Shown piece after piece: positions 7,417 through 16,301 of a stretch of 64,000 nt of DNA; within the stretch, counting starts at the first letter, position 1, and the number at the start of each line of letters is the position of its first letter. The stretch covers positions 186,001 through 250,000 of the forward strand of contig CAJKRY010000001.1 in NCBI GenBank assembly GCA_905202485.1. The letters run 5' to 3'. A program made the translations under genes and the position numbers. This stretch comes from an uncultured Methanomassiliicoccus sp. (GTDB taxonomy: Archaea; Thermoplasmatota; Thermoplasmata; Methanomassiliicoccales; Methanomassiliicoccaceae). The notes beneath the pieces are model-generated. The model searched no databases, was not told where the DNA came from, and worked only from the letters and a program-made list of their open reading frames with translations.

Positions 7417-8049
7417 TTATTGAGATTCTGTATGCAATAAAGTGATAAGTGGTACAGTAGTACTTGATGTTACGTATATTCCAGTAGATATTACGAAGAT
7501 CATTCCATTAGGATATACTTCATTTAGAGCTATTCCACCAAATGCAGTAATAGCAGTTTCAATAATTGTCATTACTGCTGATGGAAGACCTCCACCAAGT
7601 ATGTCAGCCGCTGCCATACTACCACTTAGAATTAATGTAAGAGCAGTATTTGATAAGTAGATTTTATATCCATCATAGTGCTCAGTAAATCCCCATGAAG
7701 AAGTCTGTGCATAATACCTAAATTGTTCTATTTTGTTTACTCCACCACCATTAACAGATGCAGAATTAGTAGATGGCAGATACATATGCACTTCTTCAAA
7801 ATCTGTAGTTGAAAATGTGCCTGTTTCTACATCATATGCTGGCATCAGAATTGTAAAATATTCTGCAGCTTCCATGGCATTAATACTCATGAGCCCATTC
7901 TCATACTCATACTCATACTCACTATAGCTAGCTAGCATTGGCGAATCATCTGAGGCAGTGTTAGAGTCGCCGGGACCTAATGCTGCAAAACAACCCACAG
8001 ATGCAATCATCAATGCAACAGCTATTGATAATATTTCTTTGCATTTCAT
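7417..8049 (-). CDS. secreted protein with hydrophobic C-terminal domain, bacteriocin-like
   Basis: Reading from the ATG at 8049, the product has 210 residues. This start is preferred over the in-frame ATG at 8067 because AAAGGAGAT precedes it at proper spacing. Residues 1-22 form a signal peptide with a VGC sequence near its end that could be a lipobox. An acidic, Tyr/Glu-repeating linker follows, then a Y-D-G-Y-K-I-Y-L-S-N segment at about 125-134, a Gly/Ala-rich hydrophobic helical stretch and a beta-like tail. The order matches the broken gene at 247-887. Similar layouts occur in secreted bacteriocin-like proteins of Gram-positive bacteria, but no exact family was identified. TATATAAAG-like sequence near 8165-8176 could be its promoter. 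Confidence 0.6.
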   Translation of the reverse strand: MKCKEILSIAVALMIASVGCFAALGPGDSNTASDDSPMLASYSEYEYEYENGLMSINAMEAAEYFTILMPAYDVETGTFSTTDFEEVHMYLPSTNSASVNGGGVNKIEQFRYYAQTSSWGFTEHYDGYKIYLSNTALTLILSGSMAAADILGGGLPSAVMTIIETAITAFGGIALNEVYPNGMIFVISTGIYVTSSTTVPLITLLHTESQ

Positions 8050-9061
8050 TTCTATCTCCTTTCCCATCTAAACTCAGATAGCCAAAGCTGTTTTCTAACA
8101 AATTACAGATAATAACTAAACAACTTTAGATATTGACTTAGATCAAAAAGGTAACTTATTAGTAGCATATATAAAGACGCATTAAAGAAATATCGATTTA
8201 TAAAATACATATTAACCATAAACTATATTTACATACTAATCATGCAATATTATGCACATACAGATCGTATATTATTTTATCATTCCCTATTTTAATTAGT
8301 ATCTGGGTATGCTTTTAAGAATTTGAAATCAGTATTAATATTTTTAAAAAAATAATGCATAGATACATAATATAATATCATAATATATATATTTTAAATA
8401 TCGTCTGGATATCACACCACGACTCAAAATCTATGTAAATTAGATTCTAGATTCTACAAATTCTAATTAACAAACATCTGATGACTTATATTGAATAGAT
8501 GAGTACTTTAATAAGGACTAATTTGTACAATAATGTGAAAATTATTGGTGTTGCAAATAGCTAGATATTGGATATGGAGTTAAATAATGATTCATATTAG
8601 AATATTATAGAGTCTATGTTTGCATTAGACATCTTTAAAAAAAATACCAAAAACATACAAACATGAGGCATATATTACCTTGTATCTAAATCAAACCGAG
8701 ACTTTGATACGTATAAATACACGAACATCTACAAAGTATGTGATACTATGGTACTAAATAAATTAGATATTTACATACATAAATTATTTTGAAAATCACA
8801 GAAAGGAAGCTTCACCAAGAATCTGAGTTAATTAACAGCTAAAAATTCGGGTTGAAATATGATTAATACTATGACACGCAATGTTTAAATTCAACATATC
8901 AAACGTTTTGTCATGCAATCACTAATTGAGTGTTTGAGCCGTAAAGTTGCATATATTCTGCAGCCATTCTATATTTTCGTTTTTGTGGGATTATCTTTAA
9001 TAGTGTTATCATAATTGGAGTTTAAACTAGAATATTGAGTTTACATCTAAATTGTGATAGA
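8050..9061. other. AT-rich non-coding region
   Basis: About 1 kb with no convincing gene on either strand and visibly higher A+T than the DNA to the right. The left part contains the promoter for the minus-strand secreted protein (TATA-like near 8165-8176). A GTATAAATACA element near 8710 resembles one at 6880, but only very short reading frames follow it. The promoter for the ABC importer genes should be at the right end; a TATATT near 8951 is a weak candidate. Confidence 0.4.
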
Positions 9062-9958
9062 ATGGGGAGTCAAAGCCGAGAAGACAGGATACTAAGTTCA
9101 TTGCTTGAGTCTAGAGCCAGTAATGAACATGTTATAGATGTCCCTAAAGATCGCGCATATACTTGGATAACAAATGTTGTAACTTTTCTAATCGGCATTT
9201 TGATAGTATTGCTGATCTGGCAGGGATTTTCTGTTTTATACAATGAATACATCGGCAATTCTTTGATTTCTTTCCCTACACCCCTGGAAGCTTTTGATCG
9301 TCTTTTTGAATTATTGTCTGGAAGCAATATGTTCGGTCTTACAATCTATGACCATGTGTTTGCAAGCCTTAAGAGATGGACAATAGGATATGTCATTTCG
9401 GCAGTCATAGGCGTTTTGACAGGATTGATTCTTGGATACAGTCCTAAATTGTATTCTGTCGGAATAATCCCAGTACATATTCTTCAGATGATACCGGGAT
9501 TAGCTTGGATTCCAATAGCAATGCTCATATTCGGCCTGGGCGATGAGTCGGCAATATTCATCATCGCAATGACTGCAATGGCGCCGATAATCATAAACGT
9601 GTCATCAGGAATCAGAAAGGCACCCCCTGTTATCATGAGAGTAGCTAACATGGTCGGTTCTTCCAGACTTTCTATTTTTTCAAATATTCTGATACCTTAT
9701 GCTTCATTAGATATCATAAACGGTTTAAGAATCGGTCTGGCCAACGGCTGGAGAGTGCTGATAGCCGCTGAGATGGTAGTCGGTGTAGCAGTCGGATTGG
9801 GATTTTCCATATCTCAGGCTACGTACGTTGTTGATTACGTCTCAGCATTTGTCTGCATAATGGTGATCTGCGCAATTGGACTGTTCGTAGAAAAAGTCGT
9901 ATTTGTATCAATTGAAAAGTACATACGAAGAAGACTCGGACTTGAGGGGGGAGCATGA
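9062..9958 (+). CDS. ABC transporter permease, sulfonate/nitrate/taurine type
   Basis: The 298-residue product is a BPD_transp_1 permease of the SsuC/TauC/NrtB group with about six membrane helices. The EAA loop (about AMAPIIINVSSGIRKAPP) and the PGLAWIPIAMLIFGLGDES segment are typical. A TTG start at 9035 is possible, but the ATG at 9062 fits the usual N-terminal length better. The ATPase gene starts 1 bp after its stop and the binding protein follows, so all three form one importer. Substrates in the family include alkanesulfonates, taurine, nitrate and pyrimidine precursors; a sulfonate is favoured here by the downstream methyltransferase-like gene. Confidence 0.85.
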   Translation: MGSQSREDRILSSLLESRASNEHVIDVPKDRAYTWITNVVTFLIGILIVLLIWQGFSVLYNEYIGNSLISFPTPLEAFDRLFELLSGSNMFGLTIYDHVFASLKRWTIGYVISAVIGVLTGLILGYSPKLYSVGIIPVHILQMIPGLAWIPIAMLIFGLGDESAIFIIAMTAMAPIIINVSSGIRKAPPVIMRVANMVGSSRLSIFSNILIPYASLDIINGLRIGLANGWRVLIAAEMVVGVAVGLGFSISQATYVVDYVSAFVCIMVICAIGLFVEKVVFVSIEKYIRRRLGLEGGA

Positions 9959-9959
9959 T

Positions 9960-10769
9960 ATGTGCATCCTTGAAACAAAAAACGTTTACAAAGTGTATTT
10001 AGATCAAAAGAAAACCAAAGGGAGACTTGTTCTAAATAATGTATCACTTAAGGTAGATGAGGGAGAGTTCATCTGCTTAATCGGACCAAGCGGGTGCGGA
10101 AAAACCACCATGCTGAATCTCATGGCCGGTTTTGAAACTCCTACCAGAGGAGAAGTTCTGTACCGTGGCAATCAGATTAAAAAACCGTCATGGGAACGCG
10201 GAGTCGTATTTCAGGAATACAGCTTGCTGCCGTGGATGAATGTAATCGAAAATGTAAAGTACGGACTTGACGGCAAGAAATTATCTGACAAAGAAAAGGA
10301 TCAGATTGCCATAGACTGTTTAACAATGGTAGGTCTGAGTGAGTTTGCAGATCACAGGCCAAATCTTTTATCAGGCGGCATGAAGCAAAGGGTAGCGATT
10401 GCAAGAACTTTAGCTATGGATCCAGACATCATGCTGATGGATGAACCTTTTTCCAGCCTTGATGAACAAACCAGAAAGAGATTAGATAACGAAGTTTATG
10501 ATATCTGGTTAAAGAAACAGAAAACTATAGTTTTTGTAACTCACAGCGTAGATGAGGCACTTCTTCTAGGGACGAGAATAGTAATGTTTTCTCAATCTCC
10601 TGGAGAAATAATAAGAGAATGGAAAATCACAATGGACCATTCTAAAAGAGATCTCGCAACGAGTGAGTTTGCGTCCTTGAAACAAGAGATTCTGTCGTCC
10701 CTGCAAACGTGTTCTTGTGCTGATAATTATACAGATAATTCCCAAAAGATAATAAATATTGAAGGGTGA
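9960..10769 (+). CDS. ABC transporter ATP-binding protein, SsuB/TauB type
   Basis: The 269-residue ATPase carries Walker A (GPSGCGKTT), the Q-loop (FQEYSLLPW), the signature LSGGMKQR, Walker B (IMLMDEPFSSLD) and the switch His (VTHSVDEA). The LLPW Q-loop is characteristic of the SsuB/TauB/NrtD group. The reading frame is open further upstream, but ATG 9960 is chosen because the gene before ends at 9958 and the GGGGGGAG stretch just upstream (about 9946-9953) is a good ribosome binding site. The C-terminal tail of about 30 residues (Cys-Ser-Cys-Ala-containing) is longer than usual and unexplained. Confidence 0.9.
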   Translation: MCILETKNVYKVYLDQKKTKGRLVLNNVSLKVDEGEFICLIGPSGCGKTTMLNLMAGFETPTRGEVLYRGNQIKKPSWERGVVFQEYSLLPWMNVIENVKYGLDGKKLSDKEKDQIAIDCLTMVGLSEFADHRPNLLSGGMKQRVAIARTLAMDPDIMLMDEPFSSLDEQTRKRLDNEVYDIWLKKQKTIVFVTHSVDEALLLGTRIVMFSQSPGEIIREWKITMDHSKRDLATSEFASLKQEILSSLQTCSCADNYTDNSQKIINIEG

Positions 10770-10773
10770 TTGA

Positions 10774-11748
10774 ATGAAAAACAAGATATTGATTGCAATA
10801 GTGGCTGTTATACTTGTTGTCATACTGGCAGGAGCTGGATACTATGTTCTTGCTGAGGACAATGATGACAGCAAGGAAACAATAAGAGTAGGATACTGCA
10901 ATAAAGTGTGCTACGAATCATTTATGATCGCCAAAGAAAAGGGATTTTTTGATGAATTAGATGTAAATGTTGAAGTTATAATAATCCCAGGCGGCGGAAC
11001 AGATGTTTCGAGTGCACTTCTTCAAGGCACCGTGGATCTTGCTGCAATGGGTGATACACCTGCAGTACAAAACCTGAACAAAACAGATAAGACTTCAATA
11101 GTGTGCAGATATGGTTACAGCGAATCGATGCATGTTTTCGTAGCCAGACCCAACAGCGGCATAGATGTTAATGATCTGTCTACCATCGAAGGTAAAACTA
11201 TCGGAGTTCAAAAAGGATCCTCCACAGAAGGAGCATTACTAGACTGGATGAATGCTAATAATATAGACACCAAAAAAGTCACATGGAAATATCTGCAGCC
11301 TAACATTCAGGTGGATGCTTTAAGCAAGGGAGATGTGGATATGATTGCAAGCAGCCAGCCGAATCCTCAGAAAGCTCTGCACCTTGAAGGAACCTATGTT
11401 GTTGGAACTTCAGAAGGCCTTGGAAACTACTACCCATTGATTCTCCTGGGATCTAACTCTGCAATAACTGAAAAATCAGATGCTGTGAACGCTGTAGTTG
11501 ATGCTCTGAAAAAAGCAAGCGAATACATGAATGAAAATCCTGAAGACTCTGCCAGAATAGCTGCTAACCTGATCGGATGGGACCAGGCTGATGAGCTGAA
11601 GTGCATGCAGGATATCACTTGGGAAGTCGATTTCACTCAAGAGATTGATGTAATGAGTCTTGAAAAGACGGCACAGGTCCTCAGAGACGCCGGCCAACCC
11701 ATATCTGAAGATTTAGACTTTGTCGACAGGTCAATAATGAAACCGTAA
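10774..11748 (+). CDS. ABC transporter substrate-binding protein, SsuA/NMT1 type
   Basis: The 324-residue product has an uncleaved-looking N-terminal membrane anchor (residues about 5-26) and then an NMT1/SsuA-like periplasmic-binding fold: TIRVGYC, FFDELDVNVEV, GGGTDVSSALLQG, DLAAMGDTPAV and the GKTIGVQKGSS hinge segment are diagnostic. Outside an archaeal cell it would be tethered to the membrane and hand its ligand to the permease encoded upstream. It sits 4 bp after the ATPase stop. The ligand cannot be read from the sequence; related proteins bind sulfonates, taurine or nitrate. Confidence 0.85.
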   Translation: MKNKILIAIVAVILVVILAGAGYYVLAEDNDDSKETIRVGYCNKVCYESFMIAKEKGFFDELDVNVEVIIIPGGGTDVSSALLQGTVDLAAMGDTPAVQNLNKTDKTSIVCRYGYSESMHVFVARPNSGIDVNDLSTIEGKTIGVQKGSSTEGALLDWMNANNIDTKKVTWKYLQPNIQVDALSKGDVDMIASSQPNPQKALHLEGTYVVGTSEGLGNYYPLILLGSNSAITEKSDAVNAVVDALKKASEYMNENPEDSARIAANLIGWDQADELKCMQDITWEVDFTQEIDVMSLEKTAQVLRDAGQPISEDLDFVDRSIMKP

Positions 11749-11756
11749 GTGATGGA

Positions 11757-12791
11757 ATGACATCAAAAGAGCAGGTAATGTCCAGGCTGGCCTTGGATTC
11801 GATCGGATCTACTCCGGTATTTCCGCGTGATTTAACCTTAGGTCTGGATGCACTGAACATCTCAACTAAAGAGATCTTCAAAAAAGAGTATAACGCAGAT
11901 CTGGCTGCCAAGGCAGTACTTGCTCTTCAAAAAATCACGCATCATGATGCAGTAATCGGATGCATACACTCAGCAGGATTCGATGTTGAGTGTTTGGGAG
12001 GTGAAATGGGATATCCGGAAAAAGGTATCCCGTATGTCCAGAGACATTCGTTTTCGTCTCCAGAAAATTTTTATAAATTTAAAGAAAACGAATATGACTA
12101 TTCACAGGTAGTCAGATCCTACAATATTATTAAATCAAATTCTCCAGATCTTGCTGTTTTCGGAAATCTGGAAGCTCCTGTAACTAGAGCAGGAATATAC
12201 AGGGGATTGGAAAATCTAATGATGGATTTGAGTTTAGATAGAACATTTGCTATTGAAATCATAGAGTTAGGTGTCGAAAGAGCGATGGGTTACATTGAAA
12301 AACTAGCTGAAAATCAATCAGTAGATGCGATATTTTTTGCTGCAGCGTCAGACAATCCAGACATGATCGGACCTGAAACATATGAAACAATTACGCTGAA
12401 ATACATGTCGCGGCTGATTAAGAAAATTCATAATCTCGGGCTGCCGGTAGTATTTCATCCGCATGGTGATTTTTCAACTGAGGAACTGAGCGGCACACTG
12501 GATAAAACAATTGATTTAGGAATCAACGGTTTCCAGTTTGCCGAGCAGAATGACCACAACGTAATACTGCAGCATACCAAAAACAGGTGCTGCATATTGG
12601 GCGGGATAAATGTAACTGACAGCCTGCTGTTAGGTCCTGATAAAAGAATAGTTGATGATTGCAACAAATACATGAATGATCTTTCCAATGAAGATTATAT
12701 CTTTATGTGCTCCTGCTCACTTCACAGAGGAATTTCAATTAAGAATATTAAAACGATGGTTGACGCAGTAAAATCATTCAAGCCAGCCTAG
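11757..12791 (+). CDS. MtaA-like methylcobamide:CoM methyltransferase / uroporphyrinogen decarboxylase family
   Basis: The 344-residue product belongs to the URO-D/MtaA superfamily. In MtaA and MtbA, zinc is bound by a His-x-Cys motif and a distal Cys, and the enzyme moves a methyl group from a corrinoid protein to coenzyme M. Here the first motif reads H234-P-H236-G, so the usual Cys is His, while Cys 318 and Cys 320 are present near the C-terminus. The start is 8 bp after the binding-protein stop, so it is in the importer operon. It may be a divergent CoM methyltransferase or bind another thiol or sulfonate. No corrinoid protein or substrate-specific methyltransferase is adjacent, which leaves its partner unknown. 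Confidence 0.7.
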   Translation: MTSKEQVMSRLALDSIGSTPVFPRDLTLGLDALNISTKEIFKKEYNADLAAKAVLALQKITHHDAVIGCIHSAGFDVECLGGEMGYPEKGIPYVQRHSFSSPENFYKFKENEYDYSQVVRSYNIIKSNSPDLAVFGNLEAPVTRAGIYRGLENLMMDLSLDRTFAIEIIELGVERAMGYIEKLAENQSVDAIFFAAASDNPDMIGPETYETITLKYMSRLIKKIHNLGLPVVFHPHGDFSTEELSGTLDKTIDLGINGFQFAEQNDHNVILQHTKNRCCILGGINVTDSLLLGPDKRIVDDCNKYMNDLSNEDYIFMCSCSLHRGISIKNIKTMVDAVKSFKPA

Positions 12792-12804
12792 AATTTTTAG
12801 AGTA

Positions 12805-12872
12805 TTGACTAAGAATATTAGTTTTGTCAATGTATTGTGTAATTCTACACTAAAATAATAACATTTATAATT
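12805..12872 (+). promoter_or_regulatory. promoter region with inverted repeat
   Basis: TTGACTAA (12805-12812) and TTAGT...GTCAA (12818-12830) form an imperfect inverted repeat, either a terminator of the importer operon or an operator. TTTATAATT at 12864-12872 is a good TATA box about 35 bp upstream of the next ATG. Confidence 0.45.
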
Positions 12873-12905
12873 CAGTAAATCATTGATGAAATCAGGTGTA
12901 TATGT

Positions 12906-13349
12906 ATGGATGAGAAAACTGTCGCTGGTCTTTTCAAAAATGGTATTGCATGTTCACAGATTGTATTTTCAGAATTAGCTGATGAAGTAGGCATAAACAA
13001 AGATGATGCCAGAAAGATAGCCTCTCTCTTCGGAGGAGGAATGTGGTCCGGTGAAGTCTGCGGTGCATTTACTGGAGCGCTTATGGCACTGGGATTAAAA
13101 TACGGACACTGCAAAGAAGGAGATGTCGACGCTCAGAATCTTGGCATGTCTAAACTGATGGAATTCAAAAGCAGATTCGAAAAGGAATACGGATCCATCG
13201 TGTGCCGCAAGATCATGGGATATGATTTGTCAATACCTGAAGAAATGAAAATCATTGATGAAAAAGGCTTGTTTGACAATTTCTGTCCTAAGCTGGTCAT
13301 CAAAACTATACAGATTGCCGAAGAGATGCTCTCTGAAGACAAGCCGTGA
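12906..13349 (+). CDS. C_GCAxxG_C_C family protein
   Basis: The 147-residue product has the conserved Cys pattern of the C_GCAxxG_C_C family: Cys 16, Cys 52 within the CGAFTGALMALG motif, Cys 69, Cys 100 and Cys 127. These proteins are probably redox or metal-cluster binding, often sit next to methyltransferase or radical SAM genes, and have no firm biochemical function. The gene has its own TATA box and its end overlaps the start region of the radical SAM gene, indicating co-transcription. The spacing to the importer/MtaA-like genes (115 bp) leaves open whether they are one functional unit. Confidence 0.8.
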   Translation: MDEKTVAGLFKNGIACSQIVFSELADEVGINKDDARKIASLFGGGMWSGEVCGAFTGALMALGLKYGHCKEGDVDAQNLGMSKLMEFKSRFEKEYGSIVCRKIMGYDLSIPEEMKIIDEKGLFDNFCPKLVIKTIQIAEEMLSEDKP

Positions 13350-13354
13350 TCTTA

Positions 13355-14335
13355 ATGGATCAATACATAAAGCAGCTGATAGACGAAGCTAAAAGCGCAG
13401 CTCTTGCAGGCAGAGCGGTGAACAAAGACGCCCTCAGAACCTTTCTGGATCTGGATCCTCTTTCAGAAGAGACTGAATATTTAGGATCTGCTGCAAGAGA
13501 TATTGCTAAAGCTGTCGGCAACATGGGAAAAGTCTGGAGCGCCATAGGTGTAGATTACAGGCCGTGCACGATGAACTGTGAATTCTGTTCATTCGGTGAA
13601 AAATGGAAGCTGATGAATGATTCTCACGAGCTCAGTGATGAGGAGATTGTCAGGAATGCCATCGGCTTTGTTAATCAGGGTGCATCTTGGGTTACGCTGC
13701 GTACGACAGAGTTTTTTGATCTGAACAGACTTTGCAGTATTGCAAAGAAAATCAGAAATGGAGTACCTGGTAATTACGGGCTGGTAGTAAATACAGGTGA
13801 ATTTGATCTTAACATGGCAAATAGATTTGCCGAATGTGGTATAGATATCGTATATCACACACTAAGGCTGGGTGAAGGAAAAGCAACACCTTTCAACCCA
13901 AAAGACCGCATCAGAACAATCAATGCAGTGCGGGACTCCCCGATGAAACTGGCATATCTGGTAGAGCCGCTGGGAGCAGAGCATACGAGCCAGGAGATCC
14001 TTGAAGTTCTGGAGGTGGCGCTTGATAATAATGCCTCATTATGCGGTTCAATGGCCAGAGTAAATATAGCCAACACTCCTTTTGAAGGCAGCAAGGAAGT
14101 AGACAACGACCGCATAGCGCAGGTTGTAGCTGTAACGAGAATCGCCGGAGGAATTAATGTACCGGAGATTTGCGTGCATCCGCCGAGCGAGAAAGCTCTC
14201 AGATACGGAGCCAATGTATTGGTGGTTGAAAAAGGCGCTATTCCCAGAAGCGAAACGGAATGCTGCGACGACTGGAAAGGATTTAAAGTGGAAGACGCTA
14301 AAAAGATGTTCAGGGAAGCTGGTTATTCAACATAA
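13355..14335 (+). CDS. radical SAM protein, BioB-like
   Basis: The 326-residue product contains the radical SAM cluster motif C71-x3-C75-x2-C78 (CTMNCEFC) inside a BioB/HydE-like TIM barrel: E-I-V-x-N-A, T-x-E-F-F and the long beta/alpha repeats fit. The Cys-x-Tyr-Cys form usual in biotin synthase is absent, so it is unlikely to be BioB itself. A GTG at 13346 overlaps the previous stop, but the ATG at 13355 gives a natural N-terminus. A C-terminal EICVHPPSEKALRYGAN segment is probably part of substrate binding. Candidate roles are cofactor biosynthesis or methyl-group chemistry; no product can be assigned. Confidence 0.75.
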   Translation: MDQYIKQLIDEAKSAALAGRAVNKDALRTFLDLDPLSEETEYLGSAARDIAKAVGNMGKVWSAIGVDYRPCTMNCEFCSFGEKWKLMNDSHELSDEEIVRNAIGFVNQGASWVTLRTTEFFDLNRLCSIAKKIRNGVPGNYGLVVNTGEFDLNMANRFAECGIDIVYHTLRLGEGKATPFNPKDRIRTINAVRDSPMKLAYLVEPLGAEHTSQEILEVLEVALDNNASLCGSMARVNIANTPFEGSKEVDNDRIAQVVAVTRIAGGINVPEICVHPPSEKALRYGANVLVVEKGAIPRSETECCDDWKGFKVEDAKKMFREAGYST

Positions 14336-14353
14336 CCAGCTCTAATTTTTTTA
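14318..14353 (+). terminator. hairpin terminator of radical SAM gene
   Basis: GCTGGTTAT (14318-14326) and ATAACCAGC (14332-14340) form a perfect 9-bp stem with a 5-nt loop, followed by TCTAATTTTTTT. The stem overlaps the last codons and the stop of the plus-strand gene. Confidence 0.75.
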
Positions 14354-14381
14354 AAACAAAAATTAATCCCCAGAGGGGATT
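14346..14381 (-). terminator. hairpin terminator of ThrRS gene
   Basis: AATCCCC and GGGGATT (14365-14381, loop of 3 nt) form a 7-bp stem directly after the ThrRS stop on the minus strand, followed in that direction by a T-rich run. With the plus-strand hairpin beside it, the two genes have back-to-back terminators. Confidence 0.7.
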
Positions 14382-14383
14382 GT

Positions 14384-16222
14384 TTATGCCTGATCGACAA
14401 AGTCGACACGGCGGCTTAGGTCTCTGGGCATGTATAACGGCCTGAATGGTTTGTTGGCGCATTCTCCCTTGATTTTTTCTATGAGTTCTGGGATTGTCAT
14501 TTTTACATTTTTATCCTCAGACCTAACATACACATCAAAGGAATCGGCTTCCAACTCATTGTCGCCGATGACAATTACATAAGAGCACCAGTCCTGTTTT
14601 GCCTGGCGGACTTTCTTTCCGACGGTTATTGAACGCTCGTCAATGCTGGCTCTTATTGAATTGGACTGTACCATATCTGCAAGCTCATTGGCACGTGCCT
14701 GATGTACGTCAGAAACGGTCAGGAAACGCACCTGCTCAGGATTGACCCACACGGGCAGACATCCAACTTTTCCATTTGACTCCATCTGAACTGCGGTGTC
14801 TAAGATTGCATAGAGGTATCTCTCGATGGTACCTATTACAGCACAGTGGAGAATTATCGGATATTCATCTTTTCCATTCTCATCAGCATATCTGATTCCG
14901 AAACGATGTGCGTTGCCTATATCTATCTGCACTGTTCCGATCTCCCTTGCACGCTTCATCTCATCAAGAAGGTGGTACTCAATGTTTACTGTCCAATAGT
15001 AATTAATACCCTCAGGATAGAAGTGAAGCAACGCCGGTTTGTTGTGTTTTTTCATCAGATTCAAAATTAATCCCTTATGCTGCTCAAACGCTTCTTTTGA
15101 TGAAAAATTAACAAGCATCTCGTAGTCTCTGCCGAGCTTTGCAGCTTCCTGATAAATACGTTCATCAAGTTTTTCGAACCATTCTTCCGCTGCATCCATT
15201 CCATTGCAGACTACATGCAGATCGGGCATATTCATACGCCTTGTACGGAAGCACAACATAGTTTCTCCAGACTGCTCCAGACGATACGCATCTGCTACTT
15301 CAAAAGCACCGAAAGGCAGATTTTTGTAGCTCATATTCCAGTTTCTCATCATAGCAAACTGCTGATGGCAGGCCGCATACCTGAGAACATAGGAATGCTT
15401 TTCAGTTTCAATCTTATAAAGTCTGTCTCCAAATAATTTAGCATGTTCTGCAACCGGGCCTTCATCCAGGTTGAACATGTTTGTTCCTTTTATGGTGTAA
15501 ACTGGAAGTCCGGTAGAGTTGACGGTCTGCCATGAGTAATCAGAACAGAGGTCAAACATTAAAGCCCCTTTAGGACTGAAAGACATATGGCCAGCATCGC
15601 TCATAGATTCCCACTGCATTCCGAATTTCTTGCAGAGCCTGAGATACTTCGGTTCTCCGCTTAATTTAGATTCCTCATGCAATGCTTCTTTTTTCATCAT
15701 TACCTGGAAGCATTCTGTGCCGTCTTTGTAGTCCTCAGGGTTTATCATTTTGCCATCGAGTGTAAAGACAAAGTGTTCATCTTTTCCTTCAGGTTTAGAA
15801 ACTTCTTCTTCTCCCGTAATTTCTCTGGAAAGTTCCGAAAGAGGATGCCCTTTGCATGAGATTTTAAATGCTTTGTACCATCCGAACGGAACACGGTGGA
15901 CATCGCCTCCAACGAGTTCTTCTATCTTTCTCATTACGTCTTTTCCTACACTTGGAGATGATAATGAAGATGAAAGGTGAGCATATGGATAAAGAACAAT
16001 CCTTTCTGCGCCTACGGTTTCAGCTGTTTCTTTGATGTCTTTGGCAGCTGCTCTGGCAACAGCATCTGGGTTATCTTCGTCCCTTTTTTCAACGCTGATA
16101 AATGCTACTAAAACCTCTTCGAAACGTCCCTGTTTCTCCTCATCAGTAATATCTTCCGCTACTGGTGTAGCTTTTTTGACGTTAAACTCGAGATAATCTG
16201 CATGAATGTATAAGGTCTTCAT
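14384..16222 (-). CDS. thrS: threonyl-tRNA synthetase, archaeal type
   Basis: The 612-residue enzyme charges tRNA-Thr. Residues 1-140 are the archaeal editing domain related to D-aminoacyl-tRNA deacylase (MKTLYIHADYLEF opening), unlike the TGS/editing domains of bacterial ThrRS. The class II catalytic core follows. Zinc ligands that select threonine are visible in AACHQQF (Cys), MPDLH (His) and LHCAVIG (His). The last about 100 residues form the anticodon-binding domain. Full length for the archaeal family. A GGGAG ribosome binding site lies 5 nt before the ATG. The gene is transcribed alone, convergent with the radical SAM gene and divergent from the GHMP kinase gene. Confidence 0.95.
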   Translation of the reverse strand: MKTLYIHADYLEFNVKKATPVAEDITDEEKQGRFEEVLVAFISVEKRDEDNPDAVARAAAKDIKETAETVGAERIVLYPYAHLSSSLSSPSVGKDVMRKIEELVGGDVHRVPFGWYKAFKISCKGHPLSELSREITGEEEVSKPEGKDEHFVFTLDGKMINPEDYKDGTECFQVMMKKEALHEESKLSGEPKYLRLCKKFGMQWESMSDAGHMSFSPKGALMFDLCSDYSWQTVNSTGLPVYTIKGTNMFNLDEGPVAEHAKLFGDRLYKIETEKHSYVLRYAACHQQFAMMRNWNMSYKNLPFGAFEVADAYRLEQSGETMLCFRTRRMNMPDLHVVCNGMDAAEEWFEKLDERIYQEAAKLGRDYEMLVNFSSKEAFEQHKGLILNLMKKHNKPALLHFYPEGINYYWTVNIEYHLLDEMKRAREIGTVQIDIGNAHRFGIRYADENGKDEYPIILHCAVIGTIERYLYAILDTAVQMESNGKVGCLPVWVNPEQVRFLTVSDVHQARANELADMVQSNSIRASIDERSITVGKKVRQAKQDWCSYVIVIGDNELEADSFDVYVRSEDKNVKMTIPELIEKIKGECANKPFRPLYMPRDLSRRVDFVDQA

Positions 16223-16301
16223 TTAGCTCCCACCATTAACCGACCCATACTAATAATATTGCTTTTGAATTTAAGCGCTTTTTAAATATAGGTATAGGCT
16301 G

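Noticed and set aside
15677..15980. Plus-strand frames inside the ThrRS gene
   Set aside because: They are antisense shadows of a fully conserved enzyme.
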